DNA of 8,600 nucleotides, taken from contig SKZX01000225.1 of assembly GCA_007127175.1 (NCBI GenBank), positions 1-8,600 of the forward strand. Reading direction: 5' to 3'. A program made the translations under genes and the position numbers. The notes under the pieces were generated by a model. The model was not told the DNA's origin, did no database searches, and saw nothing but the letters and a program-made list of their open reading frames with translations. Positions 1-5,594 of the stretch are shown here, piece after piece. The DNA is from Desulfobacterales bacterium. Its GTDB lineage: Bacteria; Desulfobacterota; Desulfobacteria; Desulfobacterales; Desulfosalsimonadaceae. The first letter of the stretch is position 1. Every line of letters begins with the position of its first letter.

Positions 1-183
1 TACGTTGCAAAGGAAGCGGGAGACTCTTTTTTGTTGACAACTGTCAATCATATCAGCTCCTGGCGAAGCGCGGACAAGCGCCCTGTGGCTTTGCCGTTTA
101 TCACAGGGCGCGTCTGCGCAAGCCATGGAGATATCAGCGTTCTCCTGCAGTTGCAAGGGCAATACCCGCCACCACCCGCTTGA
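1..183 (+). CDS. Possible C-terminal fragment of an unidentified protein
   Basis: Frame 1 is open from the first base of the window to a TGA at 181-183, giving about 60 residues that would be the tail of a gene starting outside the window. The translation starts YVAKEAGDSFLLTTVNHISS and ends in a short proline run (QGQYPPPPA). I recognise no domain. The main support is context: a hairpin with flanking A and T tracts begins 12 nt after this stop and lies between it and the convergent transglycosylase stop at 246, as expected between two genes that end facing each other. Against it, frame 3 is also open here (to 497), and an open frame of this size can arise by chance. The frame 3 product is Arg/Lys/Cys-rich and runs far into the transglycosylase gene, so I prefer frame 1. 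Confidence 0.35.
   Translation, partial: YVAKEAGDSFLLTTVNHISSWRSADKRPVALPFITGRVCASHGDISVLLQLQGQYPPPPA
78..111. repeat. Perfect 10-bp inverted repeat (hairpin)
   Basis: GCGCCCTGTG (78-87) and its exact reverse complement CACAGGGCGC (102-111) flank a 14-nt loop. The stem is GC-rich but has no T tract on either side, so it is not a classical intrinsic terminator. It lies inside the possible partial gene at 1-183. It could be an RNA hairpin in the 3' part of that transcript, a secondary read-through barrier for the minus-strand operon, or a scattered repeat. Only the base pairing is seen. Confidence 0.45.
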
Positions 184-194
184 AATTGTCCTTT

Positions 195-220
195 AAAAAA
201 AAGCAGCCGGCAAGCTTTTT
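195..220. terminator. Bidirectional intrinsic terminator-like hairpin
   Basis: The plus strand has a run of eight A (195-202), a 7-bp inverted repeat AAAAAGC (198-204) / GCTTTTT (214-220) and a 9-nt loop AGCCGGCAA. Read on the minus strand this is a stem followed by eight T, beginning 26 nt after the TGA of the lytic transglycosylase gene, a normal place for a terminator of that operon. Read on the plus strand it ends in five T and lies 12 nt after the stop of the possible gene at 1-183. The stem is A/T-rich apart from the GC at its tip, so it is weak by itself. Confidence 0.5.
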
Positions 221-245
221 GTGTCCACATGTCATGGAAAGTGTT

Positions 246-908
246 TCACCGGGATCGGGTTTTTCCCACCTCACCGGGCGGCCGGTCATACCGGAGTTGG
301 TCGTAGCCGGCCAGCACCCGCCGGACATACTCCCTTGTTTCCCGGAAAGGCGGGATTCCGCCATAGCGATCGACGACGCCGGGGCCGGCATTGTAGGCGG
401 CAAGGGCCAGGCGAAGGTCATTGTTGTAGCGGTTCATGAGGTACCCGAGATAGCGTGTTCCGGCTCTAATGTTTTCAGAGGGGTCAAAAGGGTCTGAAAC
501 ATCAAAAGACTCGAAATTGGCCGGCATGATCTGCATAAGCCCCTGGGCGCCTTTCGGAGAAATGGCGTAGGGGTTGAAATCCGATTCAGCCTTGATCACC
601 GCTTTGACGAGGGCAAAATCAACTCCGTGGACTTCTGCCGCATCGGCGATGATCGCGTCGTAAGCGCTGTTGGCCAGTCCAGTGGATAACGGCCGCCGGT
701 CCCTGAGAAAGATTTCCGATGGGACGTAGCGGTCCGATGTCGGGACATTGGAGAAATGATAGTGGCCGTTTTCGTCGATATAAAAATAGATGTCCGGTTC
801 GGCATGGCACAGGGCGCCGAAAACAAGCACAAGGGCGAATGCGGCAATGGCCCCGACGATTATCGGGTATTTGCTTCTGAAAGGGTTTACTGCCGGCGTG
901 TTTCCCAC
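246..908 (-). CDS. Membrane-anchored lytic transglycosylase, SLT family, with N-terminal DUF4124-like segment
   Basis: This 220-residue protein probably cleaves the MurNAc-GlcNAc bond of peptidoglycan in the periplasm, forming 1,6-anhydro-MurNAc ends. Residues about 15-36 form a hydrophobic signal or anchor segment. Residues 41-57 (YFYIDENGHYHFSNVPT) match the DUF4124-type motif often found before SLT domains. The SLT domain spans about 80-205. The likely catalytic Glu is E108 in IKAESDFNPYAISPKGAQG, followed by GLMQIMP (123-129) and AYNAGPGVV (171-179), all typical of the Slt/MltC lysozyme-like fold. The start is a GTG at 908-906, chosen because GGAGG (917-913) lies 4 nt upstream. It overlaps the end of epmA by 22 nt, so it is the last gene of a coupled operon. 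Nothing ties its role to its upstream neighbours. The family is clear; the exact Mlt class is not. Confidence 0.93.
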   Translation of the reverse strand: MGNTPAVNPFRSKYPIIVGAIAAFALVLVFGALCHAEPDIYFYIDENGHYHFSNVPTSDRYVPSEIFLRDRRPLSTGLANSAYDAIIADAAEVHGVDFALVKAVIKAESDFNPYAISPKGAQGLMQIMPANFESFDVSDPFDPSENIRAGTRYLGYLMNRYNNDLRLALAAYNAGPGVVDRYGGIPPFRETREYVRRVLAGYDQLRYDRPPGEVGKTRSR

Positions 909-1855
909 TCGTCCTCCGGTACAAAAGCAACAACATCGTCAATGGTGCGGGCATCGGCAAGGACCATGACCAGCCGGTCGAGCCCAAGGGCGCAACCCGC
1001 TGCATCCGGCATGTTCGCCATGTCTTCAAGGAAGCGCTCCGGCATCGGAGATAACGGGCGGCCCGCTTTTATCCTTTGGGAAAGCTCGCTTTCAAAGCGT
1101 GCGCGCAGGAGTTTTTCATCCGTGCGTTCACTGTAGCCGTTGCATATTTCAATCCCGGCCAGGTAAAGCTCAAACCGCTGTGCCGCTTCAGGGTTGCCGG
1201 GGACGCTTTTTGCAAGGGGGGTGTTTGCTGAAGGATAGTCATGCAGAAAAACGGGGCGATGCATATCAAGCGCGGGTTCAATTTCAAACGCCAGTTTTTC
1301 TTCGAAAAGGTCCCGGTCAATTGCGGTTTCCATGTCCATGCCCGCAAACTTTTCAAACGCGTCTTTAAGGCGCATGCGCTGCCACGGGGCGGCCATGTCA
1401 ATGACGGTTTTTCCGTATTGGACCTTCAGGGAACCCAGGGTCTCGATGCTGATGAAACGGACCAGTTCTTCCACCTGGTCCATCATGCACCCGTAATCCG
1501 CGCTTGCCGCATACCACTCCAGCATGGTGAATTCCGGAAGGTGAAGATCTCCCCGTTCATTTTCCCGGAAGCATTTGCACAACTGGAAAATGTTTTCATA
1601 ACCGGCGCACAGCAGCCGCTTCATGTGCAGTTCAGGTGATGCCTGGAGAAAATGGTCCCCGGCTTTTGCGTTGTCAATGTGGGGTTCGGGAGCGGGTGCC
1701 GCAATGCACAAGGGCGTATCCACTTCGAGAAAACCGTTTTGCCCGAAAAAGCGGCGAACAGCGTCAATAACAGTGCGCCGGAGCTCAAGGTTTTTTTTTG
1801 TTCGCGCCAGCCGCCCTTCACCCTCCCTTGCCAGGCAGTGTGCTGCCCGGGTCAT
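887..1855 (-). CDS. epmA: Elongation factor P--(R)-beta-lysine ligase (EpmA/GenX/PoxA/YjeA)
   Basis: EpmA is a truncated class II lysyl-tRNA synthetase paralogue that activates (R)-beta-lysine with ATP and attaches it to the conserved lysine of elongation factor P, easing stalling at polyproline. The 322-residue product has the family length (about 325) and lacks the N-terminal OB-fold anticodon-binding domain. Visible landmarks are SPELHMKRLLCAG (73-85), class II motif 2 FRENE (96-100) with PEFTMLEWY (107-115), the substrate-site block GIEICNGYSE (234-243), and motif 3 GCALGLDRLVMVL (287-299). The ATG overlaps the TGA of the upstream HDAC-like gene (ATGA) and has no clear ribosome binding site, so translation probably depends on reinitiation or on a frameshift at that junction. 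Codons 19-22 contain a run of nine A. The beta-lysine-forming aminomutase EpmB and EF-P are not in the window. Confidence 0.95.
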   Translation of the reverse strand: MTRAAHCLAREGEGRLARTKKNLELRRTVIDAVRRFFGQNGFLEVDTPLCIAAPAPEPHIDNAKAGDHFLQASPELHMKRLLCAGYENIFQLCKCFRENERGDLHLPEFTMLEWYAASADYGCMMDQVEELVRFISIETLGSLKVQYGKTVIDMAAPWQRMRLKDAFEKFAGMDMETAIDRDLFEEKLAFEIEPALDMHRPVFLHDYPSANTPLAKSVPGNPEAAQRFELYLAGIEICNGYSERTDEKLLRARFESELSQRIKAGRPLSPMPERFLEDMANMPDAAGCALGLDRLVMVLADARTIDDVVAFVPEDEWETRRQ

Positions 1856-1870
1856 TTTTTTCTTACCCGG
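1833..1870 (-). promoter_or_regulatory. HDAC/epmA junction: slippery A7, ATGA overlap and stem-loops
   Basis: Read on the minus strand, the HDAC-like gene ends AGA AAA AAA TGA, so A_AAA_AAA (1861-1855) sits in the phase needed for -1 slippage right before the stop. The epmA ATG is made of the last A of the run plus TG, so it is exactly the -1 frame. From 1848 to 1833 there is a stem-loop GGGCAG/CTGCCU (five Watson-Crick pairs and one G-U) with a CACA loop, 6-7 nt after the heptamer. A second, competing 6-bp stem CCGGGT/ACCCGG (1870-1865 with 1852-1847) would put the A run and the ATG in its 12-nt loop. The sequence layout is certain. Whether it drives frameshifting, reinitiation or nothing is unknown. 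Confidence 0.5.
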
Positions 1871-3168
1871 TAGACATCTTCCGGGCGGTTCTGGAGGTAG
1901 ATGGCGTCAAACTGCTTCAGGTCCGTCTCCATATACCACTGGTTCCCGGTTTCAACGCAGACAGGGCATGCATGTGGCGGTATGTGGACAGCCAGAACGT
2001 GGGCGCCGGTATCCGCCCTGGAATCGATTTTCAGCGCACCGCTGCAGTCTTTGCACAGTTGAAGGGTTTCCAGCTGGTTCTCGTAAAAGCCGTCGGTATC
2101 GTAGAAAATACTGCGCCTGCGGTCTTCAAACGCCTGGTTTTTGATCCGTTCTTCGCGGACTTTTTCACGGTTTTCCCATATCTTCAAGACCTTCTGACAT
2201 GCCATCTTGATTTCGGCAGTGATCGCACCGGTCTGCTTCAGGTTTTCCGGTTTGTAGTCCGGTTCGCAGACGTGGCGGTAATCAATCCCCGCCATGGCCA
2301 ATATGATGCCGACATTGACATAGGGAAGGGCCCCTTCAATGGAATAGCCCCCTTCCAGCACGGCAATATCGGGTTTCAAAAGAGAGGTCATCCGCGCATA
2401 GCCCTGGGCGCAGAAGTTCATGTTCGTGAGCGGGTCCGTGAAATGGTTGTCCTGCCCTGCGGAATTGATCACCAGGTCCGGCTTGAACTCGTCCAGGATT
2501 GGCAGCACCGCTTCCTGGATGGCATAAATAAACCCTTCCTGCGACGTATAGGGGGGGAGCGGGATATTCAGCGTGGTGCCGTAGGCGTTGGGGCCGCCGG
2601 CCTCTTCGGCCATACCCGACCCGGGGTAGAGGGTCCGCCCGTCCTGGTGGATGGATATGAAAAGCGTGTCCCTGTCATGCCAGTAAATGTCCTGGGTGCC
2701 GTCTCCGTGGTGGCAGTCGGTGTCGATGATCGCCACTTTTCTGACGCCGTATGCCTTTCGCAGGTATTCGATCATGATGGCTTCATTGTTGACATTGCAG
2801 AACCCGCGGCCGCCGTGAACCACCCGCATGGCATGGTGGCCGGGCGGCCGGACAAGGGCGAAACCCCGTTGAATCTGTTTTTCCATGACCGCCCTGCCGA
2901 TGGTCTTGGCCCCCCCGGCACTTATAAAATGGGATTCGGTCATGACCTTCCAGGGGTCGGGCACACAAAAATGGACCCGCTGTACATCGCTAATTTCCAC
3001 GACCTCGGCTTTGAGTTCGTGGACCCCGTCAATGTCGAGCAGGCCTTCTTCCATGATCTGGTCCTGGGTATAGAGGAGCCGCTCCTCCCGTTCCGGGTGG
3101 GTCGGGCTGATGGCCCAATCGAAGGCAGGGAAAAAAACCAGGCCCATCTGATATTTTGCGCTAAGCAT
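1852..3168 (-). CDS. Histone deacetylase-like amidohydrolase (class II HDAC/AcuC/acetylpolyamine amidohydrolase superfamily) with CxxC...CxxC tail
   Basis: This 438-residue zinc-dependent amidohydrolase of the arginase/deacetylase fold would remove acyl groups from an amine such as acetyl-lysine or an acetylpolyamine. The active site is intact: tandem His H111-H112 in RPPGHHAM; zinc ligands D151 and H153 in DTDCHHGDGTQ; third ligand D240 in SAGQDNHFTDPL (commonly SAGFDAH, so Phe is replaced by Gln); and catalytic-type Tyr Y275 in LEGGYS. The deacetylase domain covers about 1-300. A charged, probably helical stretch (about 320-350) follows, then a terminal module with C372-x2-C375 and C401-x2-C404 that looks like a zinc ribbon and is not part of the core fold. 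The start is supported by GGAG 6 nt upstream (3178-3175). The gene lies 26 nt after hyuA and overlaps epmA by 4 nt. The substrate is unknown; a metabolite is as likely as a protein. Confidence 0.92.
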   Translation of the reverse strand: MLSAKYQMGLVFFPAFDWAISPTHPEREERLLYTQDQIMEEGLLDIDGVHELKAEVVEISDVQRVHFCVPDPWKVMTESHFISAGGAKTIGRAVMEKQIQRGFALVRPPGHHAMRVVHGGRGFCNVNNEAIMIEYLRKAYGVRKVAIIDTDCHHGDGTQDIYWHDRDTLFISIHQDGRTLYPGSGMAEEAGGPNAYGTTLNIPLPPYTSQEGFIYAIQEAVLPILDEFKPDLVINSAGQDNHFTDPLTNMNFCAQGYARMTSLLKPDIAVLEGGYSIEGALPYVNVGIILAMAGIDYRHVCEPDYKPENLKQTGAITAEIKMACQKVLKIWENREKVREERIKNQAFEDRRRSIFYDTDGFYENQLETLQLCKDCSGALKIDSRADTGAHVLAVHIPPHACPVCVETGNQWYMETDLKQFDAIYLQNRPEDVYRVRKK

Positions 3169-3194
3169 GGGGTGCTCCGTATTCGTGGATGTTA

Positions 3195-4895
3195 TTAATT
3201 GCCCGTTTCCGGGGTATTGTTGATCATGTGGGCAATTTCATGGTGCTCGTGTTTCAGCCCCGGCCGCACCTGGATCTTGATCCGGATGTTGCGCCCGATG
3301 AGTTGGAAGTTGCGGATCATGTTGAATTCGAGCGATTCGAGCACGTCGGTTTCAAATTCCCCTGGAAGCGCCCCCTCCCTCAAGGCTTTTTGAGTGAGCA
3401 GTTCGAGGGCGATTTCATGGGCTTCGGCAAGGGTGATGCGGGGGTTGACGGGCGCTTGATAGTTTTCTTCGGGCGCCATTGCCCGGCACCGGTATGTGTC
3501 GACAAAAAGGGTGACTTCACAGGTGGTGCGGGAAAGGGCGGTCCCGATGGCGTTTGCCACGTCCCACTGGGGCACTGTGTTGACCTTGTAACCCGCTATT
3601 TCCTGAAAATGTCTGGCAAAATGCGGGGCCGGCCCGCCGAGCACCAGCAGGTGGCCGGGCTTTATCTGATACCCCTCCAGCGCTTCGCGAACGGTGTAAA
3701 CCGGCTTGCTGTTTATCTTCCGGACCATCTCATCCGCTTTTTCCAGTATAAGCCGGCAGGTTTTGTCAAAAACCCGCCGGGCGGCTTCCTCCGTGGAAAC
3801 CCCCAGCTGCTCCGCGATGGCGGCAATGCCCCGTTGGGCGTTGTCCCGGTCGCCGTCATTGGCTTGTGCGAGCACGAACAAGGCATCCGTCGGGGTGGGT
3901 GAGGGGCCCCCGTAAGCCATGGCCGGGCCGATCCGGTCCGGCCCGATTATCAATTCGCCGGACTGGACCCGCACGGCGCTGTCCCCGCCGAGTCCGATCG
4001 AGCGGGTGTGCAGCGCCCGGATATGCGTCTTGAAGCTGTTGATCTCAATGCCGGCGGGGACCAGCACCGGAACCCGGTTGATGAGAACGGCCATGTCCGT
4101 GGTGGTCCCGCCGATATCGAGGACAATGGTTTCGGAAGGGTCTTCCGCGAAGGCCACGGAACCCATGACGCTTGCCGCCGGCCCTGACAGTATGGACTGG
4201 CCCGGAAAGTCAATGGAGGTGTTGAAATCCATGGTACCGCCATCCGCCTTCAGAATGTAGATGGGGGCATTGATCCCCTTTGCCACAAGAGAAGCCTTGA
4301 CGGCCTCGAAAAATTTTTTGTGTATGGGATAAATAGAAGCATTGAGAAAAGTCGTTGCGATGCGCCTTGGAAAGCTGAAATTCCCGGAAATGCGGTGCCC
4401 TGGAAAAACCTTTTCGAAGTCCGGCTCGATCAGCTTGCATATTTTGTTTTCATGGTCCGGGTTTCTCGTGGAAAATTTTCCGACAACGCCGACATGGGCA
4501 ATGCCGTCGTCTACCATTTTTTGTGCCGCATCCCTGACCTGGTCTTCGTCAATGGCCTGTATTTCACGGCCGCTGTGGTCAATCCCCCCCTTGACCATAT
4601 AATAGTGGATGCCTGTCCGGTAGTTGTCTGGATGAATACCGGGCCCGCAGGTGACGATCATGCCGACCGGGGAGAGCTTGTTTTCCACAATCGCATTGGT
4701 CGTCAGGGTTGTGCTGAGAACGGTCTGGGTGATCTCATTGGGGTCAATATCCCGGGTGATGCGGTCAAGGCCGGCCAATACCGTCGAGAAGAGATCGGTT
4801 GTATCCGTAAGTACCTTCACTCTGTTGCGAAGCCCGCCGGGGCCCAACAGAACCACATCCGTGTGTGTGCCGCCAACATCAAGTCCGATGATCAT
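3195..4895 (-). CDS. Hydantoinase/oxoprolinase (HyuA-type) family protein, stand-alone A subunit
   Basis: The 566-residue product belongs to the ASKHA-fold HyuA/5-oxoprolinase family, whose characterised members hydrolyse cyclic amides (hydantoins, 5-oxoproline) using ATP, usually as a partner of HyuB. Seen motifs are phosphate-1 loop GLDVGGTHTDVVL (4-16), TTLTTNAI (62-69), SGPAASVMGS (237-246), second phosphate loop LDIGGTTTDMAVL (259-271), GLGGDSAVRV (301-310) and the late glycine motif LGGPAP (419-424). I start at the ATG at 4895-4893 because the phosphate-1 motif then follows at once, as is usual, and AGGT lies 9 nt upstream. An ATG at 4967 would add 24 unrelated residues and has no ribosome binding site. 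Translation ends in tandem stops, TAATAA. It is the first gene of the minus-strand operon. No HyuB-like gene adjoins it, so it may act alone or have another role such as a small-molecule kinase-like step. Substrate unknown. Confidence 0.9.
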   Translation of the reverse strand: MIIGLDVGGTHTDVVLLGPGGLRNRVKVLTDTTDLFSTVLAGLDRITRDIDPNEITQTVLSTTLTTNAIVENKLSPVGMIVTCGPGIHPDNYRTGIHYYMVKGGIDHSGREIQAIDEDQVRDAAQKMVDDGIAHVGVVGKFSTRNPDHENKICKLIEPDFEKVFPGHRISGNFSFPRRIATTFLNASIYPIHKKFFEAVKASLVAKGINAPIYILKADGGTMDFNTSIDFPGQSILSGPAASVMGSVAFAEDPSETIVLDIGGTTTDMAVLINRVPVLVPAGIEINSFKTHIRALHTRSIGLGGDSAVRVQSGELIIGPDRIGPAMAYGGPSPTPTDALFVLAQANDGDRDNAQRGIAAIAEQLGVSTEEAARRVFDKTCRLILEKADEMVRKINSKPVYTVREALEGYQIKPGHLLVLGGPAPHFARHFQEIAGYKVNTVPQWDVANAIGTALSRTTCEVTLFVDTYRCRAMAPEENYQAPVNPRITLAEAHEIALELLTQKALREGALPGEFETDVLESLEFNMIRNFQLIGRNIRIKIQVRPGLKHEHHEIAHMINNTPETGN

Positions 4896-5124
4896 ATTTT
4901 CAATACCTGAAATGTTGTGAAAGTCGTCTGTGCCGGACCGGTTTTTTTGACACCGGGCCTCTTTCATATTTGTGACGGTTATATAGGTGAACGCTGGTCC
5001 GCTGTCTGCCCGAACGACCCCCTAAGAAACAAGCGATATTATCAACATTTTAGTGCTACCCGAAATCAGCCGCGTTGTCAATAACGTCAAAAGGCCTGCG
5101 GCAATTCCATCTGAAGGGCCTGGG

Positions 5125-5144
5125 AAAAAGCCTCGCAGGGGCTT
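5125..5144 (-). terminator. Weak minus-strand terminator-like hairpin
   Basis: On the minus strand AAGCC (5144-5140) pairs with GGCTT (5132-5128) across a 7-nt loop and is followed by a short T run ending at 5125. No minus-strand gene precedes it within the window, so if it works it would stop antisense transcription coming from the repeats toward hyuA. The short stem and short T run make chance a real possibility. Confidence 0.2.
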
Positions 5145-5168
5145 GCAGGTGGGATTGTCAGCCCCCCA

Positions 5169-5193
5169 GGGGACAGACTTCCAGTCTGTCTCC
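5169..5193. repeat. Hairpin palindrome with acagact core
   Basis: GACAGACT (5172-5179) and AGTCTGTC (5183-5190) are perfect reverse complements around a 3-nt loop. The stem extends through one G-T pair and two G-C pairs to 5169 and 5193. Conceptual translation gives TDFQSV on one strand and TDWKSV-like peptides on the other, a pattern I recall from spurious ORFs made by dispersed short palindromic repeats in several bacterial genomes. It shares its GGGAC...GTCCC form with the palindrome at 5265-5289. Confidence 0.6.
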
Positions 5194-5264
5194 CGGGTCG
5201 CAGTCAATAACCTCAGGAGACGGAATACCAACGCTGTCCTCCAGGGTTTGAGGTTTCAACCCGG

Positions 5265-5289
5265 GGGGACGGAATTGAATTCCGTCCCC
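5265..5289. repeat. Perfect 12-bp palindrome with 1-nt centre
   Basis: GGGGACGGAATT (5265-5276) and AATTCCGTCCCC (5278-5289) are exact reverse complements separated by a single G at 5277. This is the strongest palindrome in the window. As RNA it would need to open a few central pairs to form a loop; as DNA it could be a cruciform or a protein site. Its outer form resembles the hairpin about 95 nt to the left, so both are probably members of a dispersed palindrome family in this genome. It is not close to an obvious promoter. Confidence 0.65.
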
Positions 5290-5301
5290 GAGGGTCAAGG
5301 G

Positions 5302-5337
5302 CCGACCCCGATACCGACCCCGACGCCGACCCCGAAA
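5302..5337. repeat. Three tandem copies of a 12-bp unit
   Basis: Three consecutive 12-bp units share CCGACCCCGA and differ only in the last two bases (TA, CG, AA). They lie just right of the 12-bp palindrome and just left of the composite element at 5342-5425. In one frame the run reads PTPIPTPTPTP, but there is no gene context for such a peptide. A short tandem array like this is prone to copy-number change by replication slippage. Confidence 0.75.
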
Positions 5338-5341
5338 AGGC

Positions 5342-5425
5342 AAACCACCGGCTATAATCACATGCCCCTCCAGGGCATTTTTGCCGTTTTTGCATAATCA
5401 TATGCCCTTCAGGGCTCGGTGGTTT
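5342..5425. repeat. Composite repeat element: outer inverted repeat enclosing two direct-repeat hairpins
   Basis: The ends AAACCACCG (5342-5350) and CGGTGGTTT (5417-5425) are perfect inverted repeats. Inside are two nearly identical direct copies: 5354-5376 (23 nt) and 5394-5415 (22 nt), both beginning ATAATCA and ending CAGGGC, differing by one substitution pair and a 1-nt gap. Each copy carries a small GCCC/GGGC hairpin. The two copies are separated by 17 nt containing TTTTTGC-CGTTTTTGC. Together this would fold as an outer stem closing over two hairpins, like a REP/BIME-type or small non-autonomous mobile element. No transposase (including RAYT-type) is present in the window. Confidence 0.65.
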
Positions 5426-5510
5426 CATGGCAAAACCATTCGGTAAGCATCAAACCGGCCGGTCCGTTTTTCAGGGCGCGTATGGGCCGGCGTATACAAG
5501 CCCGTTGCTT

Positions 5511-5524
5511 TTTTTCCGGAAAAA
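5511..5524. repeat. 14-bp perfect palindrome TTTTTCCGGAAAAA
   Basis: A perfect dyad lies about 70 nt upstream of the deaminase start and just after a TTGCTT hexamer. Position and symmetry would suit an operator for the rightward genes, but the sequence is simple (A/T arms with a CCGG centre) and could be chance. Confidence 0.3.
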
Positions 5525-5584
5525 TGCGAATTTTATGTTGTTTTATTCAATGCGGGATGAGGGGCCAAAGCCTCAGGCGCACAA

Positions 5585-5589
5585 AGGGG
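5585..5589 (+). promoter_or_regulatory. Ribosome binding site that decides the deaminase start
   Basis: AGGGG lies 5 nt before the ATG at 5595-5597, and only 2 nt before the ATG at 5592-5594. It favours 5595 as the start. Longer in-frame starts at 5427, 5535 and 5550 have no such site, and the one at 5427 begins next to the repeat element. Confidence 0.55.
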
Positions 5590-5594
5590 TAATG

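Larger units (their letters stand above)
4896..5594. other. Divergent intergenic region between hyuA and the deaminase gene
   Basis: About 700 bases hold no convincing gene. The longest frame here (5053-5397, plus) translates the repeats described separately and has no recognisable domain. For the leftward operon the best promoter piece is a perfect minus-strand TTGACA (5081-5076), but no good -10 element lies at 16-18 nt; a TATATA-like stretch near 4985-4979 lacks a -35. For the rightward genes, TTGCTT (5505-5510) is followed only by weak AT-rich hexamers near 5528-5537. Both promoters must lie here if the operons are divergent, but I cannot place either with confidence. Confidence 0.5.

Noticed and set aside
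1798..3198. Long plus-strand open frame of 466 codons
   Set aside because: It is antisense to the HDAC-like gene. The minus strand has intact catalytic motifs, whereas this product has no recognisable domain and arises from codon bias of the real gene.
3189..3902. Plus-strand open frame of 237 codons
   Set aside because: Antisense to the hyuA-like gene, whose motifs are all intact on the minus strand.
4896..4967. N-terminal extension of the hyuA-like protein to the ATG at 4967
   Set aside because: It adds 24 polar residues before the phosphate-1 motif, which normally begins the protein, and has no ribosome binding site.
5053..5397. Plus-strand open frame of 114 codons in the intergenic region
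   Set aside because: Its sequence is the translation of the palindromes, tandem repeats and composite element, with no domain and no ribosome binding site.
5354..5415. Two direct repeats as a minimal CRISPR array
   Set aside because: There are only two copies of 22-23 nt with a 17-nt gap, enclosed by an outer inverted repeat, and no cas genes. A repeat element explains this better.
5427..5594. N-terminal extension of the deaminase to the ATG at 5427
   Set aside because: The added 56 residues have no family similarity, begin next to the repeat element and lack a ribosome binding site, while the ATG at 5595 has AGGGG 5 nt upstream.
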